From Sedimentitalea nanhaiensis DSM 24252 (GTDB lineage: Bacteria > Pseudomonadota > Alphaproteobacteria > Rhodobacterales > Rhodobacteraceae), in assembly GCF_000473225.1 (NCBI RefSeq), contig NZ_KI421509.1:3736065-3800064 (forward strand): a stretch of DNA of 64,000 nucleotides, read 5' to 3'. Both the position numbers and the translations under genes were made by a program. Every line of letters begins with the position of its first letter. Position 1 is the stretch's first letter. Positions 7,114 through 16,363 of the stretch are shown here, piece by piece. The notes beneath the pieces were generated by a model. That model was given only the letters and a program-made list of their open reading frames with translations. It was not told the DNA's origin and did no database searches.

Positions 7114-8304
7114 TCAAATGATGCCGCGGGCAACGGACCAGTAGAGGCCCCGATTGAACGCTTTGCGCATCAGGCCGCCAACCTTGGTCGGTGGGGTTGG
7201 ATGAACATCCTCGTCATAGTTGTACCAAAGCGGCATTCCTGCCTCGAGCCCCATCTGCGCCACGGCTTGGACCTTGCCGTCATAGGTGTCGACCGTGCGA
7301 CCGATGCGCAGGTCGCCGGCGATGTTGTTTGCGATGACGGGGCACTGGTTGTGGCACGCCCCGCCCGCCTTGGAGATCGGCAGGTCCACCGTATCGCCCA
7401 TCACATAGGCATTGGGGAAACCGTCAAGCTGCAGCGTTTCACGGTTGGTGGGGAGCCAGCCTTCGTTATTGGGGGCCTGGGACACGCCGCTTTCCAGTAC
7501 GGCGTCAACCGCGCGGATCGGCGGCGTCGACATGAGTATGTCGAAATTCTGCTCCTCACCTTCGGCAGAGATCGCGATCTTCTTCTGCGCGTCCACCTTG
7601 GCCAGGGTAAAGCCACGCTGAAACTTGATGCCGCGCTCCTCGAAGATCGGGGGAAGAACCTCGCAGACCTCCTGTTGCAAAAACAGGCAGTTGCGCAAAA
7701 GTTGCGAGACCGTCGGATAGGTATACACGATCTCGATTTGCTCGCGGATTCCCTTGCGGCGCAGGTACTCGTCCAGCATCAACGTCGTTTCCATCGGTGC
7801 GATACCGCATTGGTGCGGGACATTCGGCGTTTCGGGGAAGTTCACGGTGATAAAGACACGTCCCTTTTCCAGTTTGCGCAGCTTTTCCGAAAGTCGGCGC
7901 GCGGGGTCGTACTGATAGAAATAGTCCCCCGCTTCCTTCAGCCCCTCGATGCGCTCGGGTGCCGGCAGGCAACCGGTGGAGACGACGATGTAGTCGTATC
8001 CGATAGTCTTGCCGCTTTCGGTTCGCACCTGCGAGCCGGCGAAGTCGAACGCGATGACTTTGTCGACTTGGAAGTCGATCTCGGGACGCAGAAGCGTATG
8101 CTGTTTGCGACGCAGTTCGTCCTGAAAAAACATGTCGAAGGCGACATACATAAACGCCGGTTTGTAATAATGCCACGGACTGTCGGACAACATGGTCACC
8201 TTGACCTGACCGGAAGAGACCTCCGGATAGAGTTTTGCGACGATGCTGTTCGCGGTCATTGTGCCGCCGATGCCACCACCGACCACAAGTATCTGCTGTG
8301 CCAT
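7114..8304 (-). CDS. Sulfide:quinone-reductase-like FAD oxidoreductase
   Basis: A 396-residue flavoprotein of the SQR/NDH-2 fold. From the ATG at 8304 (AAGGGGG upstream) it begins with a dinucleotide-binding motif, ILVVGGGIGGTMTANSI. A redox-type Cys stands in VVSTGCLPAPERI and another in the C-terminal FAD/quinone segment AGGACHNQCPVIANNI, next to AYVMGDTVDLP, the second FAD contact. SQRs oxidise sulfide or persulfide at the membrane face and reduce quinone. First gene of an operon with DUF1641 and IscU-like proteins, divergent from an HTH regulator. True sulfide activity is inferred; other FCSD-like substrates are possible. Confidence 0.8.
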   Translation of the reverse strand: MAQQILVVGGGIGGTMTANSIVAKLYPEVSSGQVKVTMLSDSPWHYYKPAFMYVAFDMFFQDELRRKQHTLLRPEIDFQVDKVIAFDFAGSQVRTESGKTIGYDYIVVSTGCLPAPERIEGLKEAGDYFYQYDPARRLSEKLRKLEKGRVFITVNFPETPNVPHQCGIAPMETTLMLDEYLRRKGIREQIEIVYTYPTVSQLLRNCLFLQQEVCEVLPPIFEERGIKFQRGFTLAKVDAQKKIAISAEGEEQNFDILMSTPPIRAVDAVLESGVSQAPNNEGWLPTNRETLQLDGFPNAYVMGDTVDLPISKAGGACHNQCPVIANNIAGDLRIGRTVDTYDGKVQAVAQMGLEAGMPLWYNYDEDVHPTPPTKVGGLMRKAFNRGLYWSVARGII

Positions 8305-8397
8305 TAAGAAACCCCCTTTGCCCTCATCCGCATGGAAAAATCCATCGCGCCCTTGGCGGGGTTTCTCCGTGAATTCGGGCTTGATTCCAAATGGCAA

Positions 8398-8416
8398 CCT
8401 TTCCAAACTGGAAAGG
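8398..8416. promoter_or_regulatory. Candidate operator between SQR-like operon and regulator
   Basis: CCTTTCCA (8398-8405), spacer AAC, TGGAAAGG (8409-8416) form an exact 8-bp inverted repeat in the 143-bp divergent region. The site is 94 bp upstream of the SQR-like start and 32 bp upstream of the regulator's preferred start. Spacing and symmetry fit a dimeric winged-helix regulator; binding is inferred only. Confidence 0.5.
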
Positions 8417-8447
8417 AGATGGTTCTCCGGCAAGGGCGCAAGGCGGC

Positions 8448-8873
8448 ATGACAGTATTCACGCGGGATATCCCTGACGAGTTCAGGAACGTTTTGCGGAC
8501 CGAGATCCAGAAGCAAATCATCGAGTGCCTCAACCGGTTCTACGCGATGGAGACCGGGATGTGGGGCAAGCCCGTCGACTGCCTGATCGTGCGCACTGTC
8601 ATCCAGGGGCGTTTGCAGGGAAAACCGTATGATCTTTCCGCTCTTGCGGCGACGCTGGGCCTGCCCGTCGGAACCGTTCACCGGAAGGTTTCGGACTTGG
8701 TGGAGGCGGGGTATCTGGATCGCGAGCCCTCAGGTAAGTCGGTCTATCTCGCGCCGACCGATGCGACATGCGTCAAGCTGGACGAGTCTTTTGAAACGAT
8801 GGTGTCCACCTTGCGCCGCCTGTACAAGAGCGGCGCGATCGAGGATGCGCAGGTACAACCCCAGAGGCTCTGA
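8448..8873 (+). CDS. MarR-like winged-helix regulator
   Basis: A 141-residue DNA-binding protein, from the ATG at 8448 (MTVFTRDIPDEF). The winged helix is visible at about residues 65-100: LSALAATLGLPVGTVHRKVSDLVEAGYLDREPSGKSVYLAP. Flanking helices would make the dimer interface. An upstream in-frame ATG at 8391 lies within the operator-like repeat and is less likely. The gene is divergent from the SQR-like operon and is its probable regulator; signal unknown. No conserved Cys pair suggesting persulfide sensing is obvious: one Cys (about residue 27) lies in the N-terminal helix and another in VDCLIV. Confidence 0.75.
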   Translation: MTVFTRDIPDEFRNVLRTEIQKQIIECLNRFYAMETGMWGKPVDCLIVRTVIQGRLQGKPYDLSALAATLGLPVGTVHRKVSDLVEAGYLDREPSGKSVYLAPTDATCVKLDESFETMVSTLRRLYKSGAIEDAQVQPQRL

Positions 8874-9543
8874 CATTTGCCTGCTGTTCATCATACCGGC
8901 CTGGCACCCCTTATGTGACGCGCCGCCCTCGTGTTCCAACATAGATCGACGGGGGCGCGCACCGCTATGGTTCCGATAGGCCGTCCGCAGGTCGTGATTG
9001 CTCTGCATCACCCGCAGCACCCGTGGATCAGGCGGAACCGCCAACAGGCTTGCGCTCGCTTCGGGGGTGTCGCCGACAATAATACGGAGTCCGGCATCCC
9101 CGTTCAGCCGGTCGAGATCTGCATCGGGTTCCCGAACCACGGCACGGTGTCTGAATCCCGCTGGCCCTCGCCCTCAAGCCTCAGGGCGATATCACTCGTC
9201 ATGTCATCGGGAGACCGCGGCGACGGTTCCCTCGGGGAGAGCTTGGTTGATCGCCGCGCTCCATGCAATGTGCACAACCAAGAAAGCACTCACCGCGCCC
9301 GAGGAGGCTTTACCGCAACGAAGGCCGGACAGCGGCGGTCGAAGCCCGACTTCTTTTTCGAACCCATATTCCAAAGGGTTGGAATCTAGGGTTTGCGCCT
9401 GGAACGGGCCTCCGCAACCATCGCACTTTGACCAGGCGATTTGGCCGGCTGGATCGCCGGAAACAACGAGGGATCTGGCCGGGTGTTGCCGTACCCATCG
9501 CGGCGTTCTAGTCTGGGCCAAGTTCAACAGGTCAGGCAAACAC
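8874..9543. other. Gene-poor stretch, possibly decayed coding DNA
   Basis: These 670 bases hold no frame I can defend as a gene. On the minus strand, three different frames in succession carry protein-like sequence (HIAWSAAINQALPEGTV near 9230-9290, then DIALRLEGEG near 9170, then DADLDRLNGDAGLRIIV near 9070-9130), which would fit a single old gene broken by frameshifts. I do not recognise the ancestor. Confidence 0.3.
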
Positions 9544-10314
9544 ATGGCGCGCCCCATCGTCGGCATCATCGGCAACTCGTATCTGCTCCACGATCAATAT
9601 CCGGCCCATGCTGGCGGGTCGCATAACTCCGAGGCAGTGGCCGAGGTCGCAGGCTGCATGCCGCTGCTCATTCCGGCGGATCCGCGTTTTCTGTCGGTCG
9701 AGGAATTGTTGGAAACCTGTGATGGGTTTTTGCTGACCGGGGGGCGGCCCAACGTACATCCCGAGGAATACGGCGAGGCCGAGACAGCGGCGCATGGCTC
9801 GTTTGACCGCGCGCGGGATGCGATCGTGCTGCCGCTGGTGCGCGCCTGTGTCGAGCGTGGCCAGCCGTTTTTTGGCATTTGCCGTGGCTTTCAGGAGGTC
9901 AACGTGGCGATGGGCGGCACGCTCTATCCCGAGATCCGGGATCTTCCGGGGCGGATGAACCACCGAATGCCGCCGGATGGCACTTTGGAAGAGAAATTTT
10001 CTCTGCGTCATAGGGTGGAATTTACGGCAGGCGGGGTGTTTCACGACCTGTTCGGAACCACCGAAGTGATGACTAACAGCCTGCACGGGCAGGGGATAAA
10101 GCACGCGGGACAGCGTATTGTGATCGAAGGGTATGCCCAGGATGGAACACCCGAGGCGATTCGTGTCGATGCGGCTGCGGGGTTCACCCTGTCAGTGCAA
10201 TGGCACCCAGAATGGGATGCGGGCAATGATCCGGTTTCGCGCCCGCTGTTCTCGGCGTTCGGCGATGCGGTTCGCGCCTGGGCCAAGCAGATCCCCTACC
10301 AGAAATCGGCCTAG
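9544..10314 (+). CDS. Gamma-glutamyl-gamma-aminobutyrate hydrolase-like class I amidotransferase
   Basis: A 256-residue peptidase C26 family protein, cytosolic. It starts MARPIVGIIGNSYLLHDQYP and shows the catalytic Cys in PFFGICRGFQEVNVAMGGTL (about residue 116), and the His and Glu of the triad in SVQWHPEWDAG near residue 222. PuuD-type enzymes hydrolyse gamma-glutamyl-GABA in polyamine breakdown, and this is the closest functional guess. Long open frame continues upstream of 9544 but is not conserved-looking. It stands alone: converging glcG-like gene downstream, non-coding stretch upstream. Confidence 0.85.
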   Translation: MARPIVGIIGNSYLLHDQYPAHAGGSHNSEAVAEVAGCMPLLIPADPRFLSVEELLETCDGFLLTGGRPNVHPEEYGEAETAAHGSFDRARDAIVLPLVRACVERGQPFFGICRGFQEVNVAMGGTLYPEIRDLPGRMNHRMPPDGTLEEKFSLRHRVEFTAGGVFHDLFGTTEVMTNSLHGQGIKHAGQRIVIEGYAQDGTPEAIRVDAAAGFTLSVQWHPEWDAGNDPVSRPLFSAFGDAVRAWAKQIPYQKSA

Positions 10315-10445
10315 AGCATAGGTGTTGATCCAGGCGGCCATGCAAATGATATTACCAGCCGCAAACCCACGTGTTGGCCGCAATCCCAGGGCAACGATCT
10401 TAGTGCTCGCTCCTATGGCCCGTTCGAGCAAGGCTGGGCGAGCGT

Positions 10446-10871
10446 TCAGATCTCCGCCGTCAGCCCCGCCGCCTCAATTCCCGCTTTCGCGGCTGCGGCG
10501 TCATTGTCCGATGTGTCGCCCGTCACGCCGACAGCCCCAACGACGGCACCTTTCTTGTCGCGCAGCAGAACGCCACCCGGTACCGGCACGACCTGCCCGG
10601 AAAACAGGCCGTTCACCGCGCCCATGAAATAGGCCTGCTGTTCGGCCCGAGCCATCTGTGCCGTGCCGCCCATGCCCAACATGATTGCCCCATATGCCTT
10701 GCCATGCGCTATGGCAAACCGGCCTGGCGATGCACCATCCTCGCGTTCGAACGCCTGTACGTGACCGCCTGCATCCAGCACCACCACCGACAGCGGTTTC
10801 AGCTCGAGTTCGTGGCCCTTGTCTAGTGTCTTGCGAATTATGGTGCGCGCCTTGCGTAGTGAAATCGTCAT
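10446..10871 (-). CDS. GlcG/HbpS family protein
   Basis: A 141-residue protein of the GlcG/HbpS (DUF336) fold: VVVLDAGGHVQAFEREDGA, then the glycine-rich VVPVPGGVLLRDKKGAVVGAVGVTG and a C-terminal DNDAAAAKAGIEA. Some members bind haem; glcG homologs travel with glycolate and glyoxylate genes. Here it directly follows glcB on the same strand, with an 83-bp gap that contains a strong hairpin. RBS AAGAGGAAG precedes the ATG at 10871. Its role in glyoxylate metabolism is by association only. Confidence 0.88.
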   Translation of the reverse strand: MTISLRKARTIIRKTLDKGHELELKPLSVVVLDAGGHVQAFEREDGASPGRFAIAHGKAYGAIMLGMGGTAQMARAEQQAYFMGAVNGLFSGQVVPVPGGVLLRDKKGAVVGAVGVTGDTSDNDAAAAKAGIEAAGLTAEI

Positions 10872-10911
10872 GCCAGATTTCTTCCTCTTGCTTGAAATAT
10901 CCTGCGGGGGT

Positions 10912-10932
10912 CCGGGGGTGCAAAACCCCCGG
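10912..10932 (-). terminator. Hairpin between glcB and the glcG-like gene
   Basis: CCGGGGG and CCCCCGG form an exact 7-bp stem around TGCAAAA, just after the glcB stop. No T-run follows in the direction of transcription, so it may be a weak or factor-assisted terminator or an mRNA-stabilising structure separating expression of the two genes. Confidence 0.45.
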
Positions 10933-10954
10933 TCTCCCTTTCGCCATTTGCGGC

Positions 10955-13096
10955 TCAGCCCGCGGCTTTCAACTCCAGCCGCCGCGCATGCAACACGGGC
11001 TCGGTATATCCCGACGGCTGTGTCCGGCCCTGAAATACAAGATCGCAGGCGGCGAGAAAGGCAATGCCATCGAATCCGGGTGCCATTGGGCGATATAGGG
11101 GATCGCCAGCGTTCTGCTCGTCCACGACCGCCGCCATCTTGCGCATTGCAGCCATGACATCCTCGTCACTCACAACCCCATGATGCAGCCAGTTGGTGAT
11201 GTGCTGGGCTGAAATCCGGCAAGTGGCCCGATCTTCCATAAGACCGACATTGTTGATATCCGGCACCTTGGAACAGCCGACGCCCTGATCGACCCAGCGC
11301 ACAACATAGCCCAGTATGCCCTGGGCGTTGTTTTCGACCTCGCGGACCTTCTGTTCTGCGCTCCAGCGGCGATAGGTGGCCAACGGGATGTCCAGAACCG
11401 CATCCACATGGGCGCGCCGCCCATTGGCCTTCAGCCTGTCCTGAACCGCAAACACATCGACTTTGTGATAGTGCAGCGCATGCAGCGTTGCTGCGGTCGG
11501 GCTGGGCACCCAGGCGGTGTTGGCCCCGGCGCGCGGATGGGCGATTTTCTGATCCAGCATCGCCTCCATCATGTCTGGCATCGCCCACATGCCCTTGCCG
11601 ATCTGCGCCTTGCCCTGCAATCCGCATTCCAGCCCGATATCGACGTTGCGGTCCTCGTAGGCACCGATCCAGCCCTTGCGTTTGATGAAATCCTTGCGCG
11701 AGAATGGCCCGGCCTCCATCGAGGTGTGAATCTCGTCGCCGGTGCGGTCCAGAAAGCCGGTGTTGATGAAGCAAACCCGGCTCCTGGCGGCGCGGATGCA
11801 TTGTTTCAGGTTGACCGAGGTGCGGCGCTCCTCGTCCATGATGCCGATCTTGACCGTGTTGCGCGGCAGGCCCAGGATATCTTCGACCATGTCAAAACTG
11901 CGCACGGCAAAGGCGACCTCGTCGGGTCCGTGCATCTTGGGTTTCACCACATAGACCGAGCCGTGCAACGAATTGCCGCCGTCGCGTTTGAGGTCATGCA
12001 TGGCGATCAGCACGGTGATCATCGCATCCATCAGACCTTCAAAGGCTTCGTTGCCATCGCGATCCAGGATCGCGGGGTTGGTCATCAGGTGCCCGACATT
12101 GCGCACCAGCATCAGCGCCCGCCCCTTGAGCGTCAGCGGGTCGCCGTTCGGCGCGGTAAACGCGCGATCGCGATTCAGCGCGCGGGTTACCGACTTGCCG
12201 CCCTTGTGCAGCTCGGTGGACAGGTCGCCCTGCATCAGACCCAGCCAGTTGCCATAGGCCAGAACCTTGTCTTCGGCATCGACGCAGGCGACCGAATCTT
12301 CGCAATCCATGATCACGGTCATGGCGCTTTCAAGACGCACATCCGCCAGCCCGGCCTGATCGCGGCTGCCGATGGCATGGGCGCGGTCGAACGCCAGTTC
12401 CACATGCAGCCCATGATTGACCAGCACCACGGCATCCGGTGCGCGCGGATTGCCACGATACCCGACAAACTGCGCCGGGTTCACAAGCGGACGGTCATCG
12501 ACCAGCAACGCGCCTTCGCTGACATGGTAACGGCGGACATCCGCGTGGCTGGTGCCGACAATCGGAAAGGCGTCATCCAGAAACACCCGGGCGCGGGCCA
12601 CGACGCGCGCACCACGGCCCCGGTCATACCCCCCGGCAGGCGGCCGGCTGCCCATCGCATCGGTGCCGTACAGCCCGTCGTAGAGGCTGCCCCAGCGGGC
12701 GTTGGCCGCGTTCAGCGCATAGCGTGCATTGGTCACCGGAACCACCAGTTGCGGGCCCGGCACAGTGGCGATCTCGGGGTCCACGTTGGCTGTGTCAATC
12801 TGGAAATCCTCGCCTTCCGGCAGCAGATACCCGATCTCTTCCAGGAACGCCTTGTACGCATCGTGATCATGGGGCTGGTTGCGCCGTTGCAGGTGCCACG
12901 CGTCGATCTGGCGCTGCAACGCTTCGCGATGCTCAAGCAAGGCCCGGTTTTCGGGACCCAGATCGTGCAGGATGCGTGACATCCCGGCCCAGAAATCATT
13001 TGACGTGACGCCGGTGCCGGGCAAGGCGCGGTTTTCGATGAAATCCACCAGTTCGGGCGCGACCTGCAACCCGTCGATTTCTGTCCTGTCGCTCAT
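10955..13096 (-). CDS. glcB: Malate synthase G
   Basis: Full-length malate synthase G (713 residues; typical about 720). It condenses glyoxylate with acetyl-CoA to malate in the cytosol, allowing growth on C2 compounds, glycolate and products of purine or ethylmalonyl-CoA metabolism. Recognisable segments include [19 protein letters not shown] (active-site Glu/Asp region), [34 protein letters not shown] and [19 protein letters not shown], with the catalytic C-terminal block [19 protein letters not shown]. Followed by the glcG-like gene; divergent from pepN across 186 bp that should hold both promoters. Confidence 0.97.
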   Translation of the reverse strand: MSDRTEIDGLQVAPELVDFIENRALPGTGVTSNDFWAGMSRILHDLGPENRALLEHREALQRQIDAWHLQRRNQPHDHDAYKAFLEEIGYLLPEGEDFQIDTANVDPEIATVPGPQLVVPVTNARYALNAANARWGSLYDGLYGTDAMGSRPPAGGYDRGRGARVVARARVFLDDAFPIVGTSHADVRRYHVSEGALLVDDRPLVNPAQFVGYRGNPRAPDAVVLVNHGLHVELAFDRAHAIGSRDQAGLADVRLESAMTVIMDCEDSVACVDAEDKVLAYGNWLGLMQGDLSTELHKGGKSVTRALNRDRAFTAPNGDPLTLKGRALMLVRNVGHLMTNPAILDRDGNEAFEGLMDAMITVLIAMHDLKRDGGNSLHGSVYVVKPKMHGPDEVAFAVRSFDMVEDILGLPRNTVKIGIMDEERRTSVNLKQCIRAARSRVCFINTGFLDRTGDEIHTSMEAGPFSRKDFIKRKGWIGAYEDRNVDIGLECGLQGKAQIGKGMWAMPDMMEAMLDQKIAHPRAGANTAWVPSPTAATLHALHYHKVDVFAVQDRLKANGRRAHVDAVLDIPLATYRRWSAEQKVREVENNAQGILGYVVRWVDQGVGCSKVPDINNVGLMEDRATCRISAQHITNWLHHGVVSDEDVMAAMRKMAAVVDEQNAGDPLYRPMAPGFDGIAFLAACDLVFQGRTQPSGYTEPVLHARRLELKAAG

Positions 13097-13282
13097 TCCC
13101 GGCCTTTCGCTCTCAACTGTACACGATGGTATTCCGTCACTGGTTAGAACGAAAGTTTCCGATAGGCAACACGCGCATCGCCTGCTTTGCGCCTCTGCAA
13201 GGACCGGGCCAGTGCCGGAACCCGGCTTGCGGCCCGTGGACGAAGTTCATAACGTGCGCCCGATCCAATCTGCGAGGCCCCC

Positions 13283-15838
13283 ATGCGCGACGCTGCCCCC
13301 ACCACCATCTACCTGAAAGACTATGCGCCCTTTGGCTTTCACGTCGAGTCGGTCCACCTGACATTCGAGCTTGATCCGCGTGCCACGCGCGTTCACAGCC
13401 GGATTGCCTTTCGCCCCGATCCCGACGTGGCCGACCGCCGGTTCTTTCTGCACGGTGAAAACCTGTCGCTGATCGTGGCCCGCATCGACGGCGAAACGGT
13501 CGCGCCTGACATCACCGATGCGGGTCTGACCTGCGCCGTGCCGGATACGCCGTTTGTGTGGGAGGCCGAAGTTCAGATCGATCCGGCGGGCAATACGGCG
13601 CTTGAGGGGCTGTATATGTCTGGTGGCATGTATTGCACCCAATGCGAGGCCGAGGGCTTTCGCAAGATCACCTATTATCCGGATCGCCCCGACGTCATGA
13701 GCGTGTTCACCGTCGAGATCAAAGGCCCGCATCCGGTTCTGCTGTCCAATGGCAATCCGCAGCAGCAGGGCGAAGGTCATGCGATCTGGCACGATCCCTG
13801 GCCAAAACCGGCCTATTTGTTTGCCCTGGTGGCGGGCGACCTGTTGGCCCATCCGGACAGCTTTACGACCTGTTCCGGCAAGCCTGTGGATCTGAATATC
13901 TGGGTGCGCCCCGGTGACGAGGGTAAATGCGCCTTTGGCATGGAGGCGTTGAAGAAATCCATGCGCTGGGACGAAGAGGTCTATGGCCGTGAATACGATC
14001 TTGATGTGTTCAACATCGTCGCCGTGGATGATTTCAACATGGGCGCGATGGAGAACAAGGGGCTGAACGTATTCAACTCGTCCGCAGTTCTGGCCAGCCC
14101 GGAAACCGCGACGGATGCCAATTTCGAACGCATAGAGGCGATCATCGCGCACGAGTATTTCCACAACTGGACCGGCAATCGGATCACCTGCCGGGACTGG
14201 TTCCAGCTGTGCCTGAAAGAGGGGCTGACGGTCTATCGCGACAGCCAGTTCACCAGCGACATGCGCAGTGCGCCCGTCAAGCGGATCAGTGATGTGATCG
14301 ACCTGCGTGCCCGCCAGTTTCCCGAAGATCAGGGGCCGCTGGCGCATCCGGTGCGCCCGGAGAGTTTTCAGGAGATCAACAACTTCTATACCGCTACGGT
14401 TTATGAAAAGGGTGCCGAGGTGATTGGCATGCTCAAGCGGCTGGTTGGCGATGCAGCCTATGCCGAGGCGTTGGATCTGTATTTCGCCCGCCACGACGGG
14501 CAGGCCTGCACGATCGAGGATTGGCTGGCGGTGTTTGCCGAGGTTACGGGCCGTGATCTGAGCCAGTTCAAGCGCTGGTATTCGCAGGCTGGAACCCCGC
14601 GTGTGCATGTGGCTGAGACATGGGAAAACGGCACCTATACCCTGACCTTCAGTCAGAAAACGCCGCCTTCTGCCGCGACACCCGATCCGCAACCGCTGGT
14701 TCTGCCGATCGATGTGGGCCTGCTGGGCGCGAATGGCGACGAAGTGCGTGCCACCGAAACACTGGAAATGACCGAGGCCACGCAGAGCTTTGCCTTTGAG
14801 GGTCTCGCGGCCAAGCCGGTGCCGTCGATCCTGCGCGGATTTTCCGCGCCGGTGGTGTTGGAACGTGAGACGGACGCTGCCGAACGCGCCTTTTTGCTGG
14901 CCCATGACACCGATGCGTTTAATCGCTGGGAGGCGGGCCGCGCGCTGGCTCGCGAAACGTTGATGAGCATGGCAACCAGCGATGCGGCCCCGGACGCCGA
15001 CTATCTGGACGGGATGTTGGCGGTGTTGCGCGACGATGGGCTGGACCCGGCCTATCGCGCCCTGATGCTGGCCCAGCCGGGGCAATCCGAACTGGCAGCG
15101 GCGCTGGCCCAATCCGGCAGCACGCCAGATCCGGATGCGATCTGGCAGGCCAGCGAAACTCTCAAACAGGCCTTGGCGCAGCATGCGCAGGATGTGCTGC
15201 CGCGTATTCTGGCCGGCTGCCGGATTGAAGAGCCTTTTCGCCCTGACGCCGATCAGGCCGGCAAACGGGCGCTTGGCGGCGCTGCGCTGGCGCTGGTCAC
15301 CCGTCTGGATAGCGGGGCGCAGGCGGCGGCCCAATACGATGCGGCCGATAACATGACCCTGCAGTTGACGGCGCTGTCCTGCCTGCTGAGCGCGGGCAAG
15401 GGTGCCGAGCAACTGGCGGGCTTTTACGATCAGTGGAAACTGGATCGGTTGGTGATCGACAAGTGGTTCGGGCTGCAGATTGTGCAGGCCGCTCCGGACC
15501 AGGCCGTGGGTACCGCGCGCGATCTGACCGGGCATGCCGATTTCAACTGGCAAAACCCGAATCGCTTTCGCGCGACTCTGGGGAGCCTGTCGATGAACCA
15601 TGCCGGATTCCATACTGCGGATGGCAGCGGCTATGCGGTGTTGGCAGACTGGTTGATCAAGCTGGATCCGGTCAATCCGCAGACGACGGCGCGGATGTGC
15701 AGCGCCTTTCAGACCTGGAAACGCTATGATGCCGTTCGGCAGGATCTGATCCGTGCCCAGTTGGAGCGTATCGCCGCAACACCCGATCTGTCGCGCGACA
15801 CGACCGAGATGATCTCGCGTATCCTCGGGGCAGGCTAG
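13283..15838 (+). CDS. pepN: Aminopeptidase N
   Basis: Full-length M1 zinc aminopeptidase (851 residues, E. coli type). The substrate-binding GAMENKGLN lies at about residue 253 and the zinc site HEYFHNWTGNR at about 290, with the third ligand Glu in LKEGLTVYRDSQF. The N-terminal beta domain and the long helical C-terminal domain are both intact. It removes N-terminal residues from peptides in the cytosol. It lies 22 bp upstream of the small membrane-protein gene, which in turn precedes gatB, so the three may be cotranscribed. Confidence 0.97.
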   Translation: MRDAAPTTIYLKDYAPFGFHVESVHLTFELDPRATRVHSRIAFRPDPDVADRRFFLHGENLSLIVARIDGETVAPDITDAGLTCAVPDTPFVWEAEVQIDPAGNTALEGLYMSGGMYCTQCEAEGFRKITYYPDRPDVMSVFTVEIKGPHPVLLSNGNPQQQGEGHAIWHDPWPKPAYLFALVAGDLLAHPDSFTTCSGKPVDLNIWVRPGDEGKCAFGMEALKKSMRWDEEVYGREYDLDVFNIVAVDDFNMGAMENKGLNVFNSSAVLASPETATDANFERIEAIIAHEYFHNWTGNRITCRDWFQLCLKEGLTVYRDSQFTSDMRSAPVKRISDVIDLRARQFPEDQGPLAHPVRPESFQEINNFYTATVYEKGAEVIGMLKRLVGDAAYAEALDLYFARHDGQACTIEDWLAVFAEVTGRDLSQFKRWYSQAGTPRVHVAETWENGTYTLTFSQKTPPSAATPDPQPLVLPIDVGLLGANGDEVRATETLEMTEATQSFAFEGLAAKPVPSILRGFSAPVVLERETDAAERAFLLAHDTDAFNRWEAGRALARETLMSMATSDAAPDADYLDGMLAVLRDDGLDPAYRALMLAQPGQSELAAALAQSGSTPDPDAIWQASETLKQALAQHAQDVLPRILAGCRIEEPFRPDADQAGKRALGGAALALVTRLDSGAQAAAQYDAADNMTLQLTALSCLLSAGKGAEQLAGFYDQWKLDRLVIDKWFGLQIVQAAPDQAVGTARDLTGHADFNWQNPNRFRATLGSLSMNHAGFHTADGSGYAVLADWLIKLDPVNPQTTARMCSAFQTWKRYDAVRQDLIRAQLERIAATPDLSRDTTEMISRILGAG

Positions 15839-15860
15839 GCATGGTGTCCGGCGTGCACGA

Positions 15861-16292
15861 ATGAGCGCCGATTTTGAGTATACCCGCCAGGGACGCACAT
15901 CGCGCATGGCGGCCCTGTTGACTGCGATTTATGCCGTGTTGACGGGGGCGGTGGTCCTGATGGACGCGGCGTGGTGGTTGATGGCGGGACTGGCTTTACT
16001 GACACTTCCGGCGCTGTGGGATTGGTATGCAAACCCCAGTGCCGGTGTGCGCCTGACCGGCTCTCACCTGTATTGGCACAGCGGTCGCCGTCACGGCGAT
16101 CTGGCCCTCGCGCAAATCGATCACATGCGGTTCGATACGCGCTGGGATTTCTCGATCCGCGTGCGTGCCGTTTTGACCGATGGCAAACGCGTGCATCTGC
16201 CGTTTGAAGCGATCCCGCCGCATCGGGAGTTTGAAAAACACTTGCAGGCCCGTGGCATGGCGGTCAAGCGCAGCCATTTCGCGTTCTTCTAG
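15861..16292 (+). CDS. Small membrane protein of unknown function
   Basis: A 143-residue protein with two closely spaced membrane helices at about residues 17-52 ([19 protein letters not shown] and [17 protein letters not shown]), followed by a soluble C-terminal domain with alternating beta strands ([39 protein letters not shown]), reminiscent of PH-like domains of bacterial membrane proteins. No family is named with confidence. It sits between pepN and gatB with short gaps. Likely inner membrane with the strand-rich domain in the cytosol. Confidence 0.75.
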   Translation: MSADFEYTRQGRTSRMAALLTAIYAVLTGAVVLMDAAWWLMAGLALLTLPALWDWYANPSAGVRLTGSHLYWHSGRRHGDLALAQIDHMRFDTRWDFSIRVRAVLTDGKRVHLPFEAIPPHREFEKHLQARGMAVKRSHFAFF

Positions 16293-16363
16293 GTCATGCC
16301 GCCCCCTTGCGACGCAGGCCCGGCTGGCCTAGAAGGCGATCCATCACCGACAAGAGGCGCGCC

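Noticed and set aside
8998..9543. N-terminal extension of the PuuD-like protein
   Set aside because: The frame stays open for 180 codons upstream, but the class I amidotransferase similarity starts at the ATG at 9544 and the extension is Arg/Ser-rich without domain character.
13247..15907. An 886-codon open frame antisense to pepN
   Set aside because: pepN on the other strand has complete zinc and substrate motifs.
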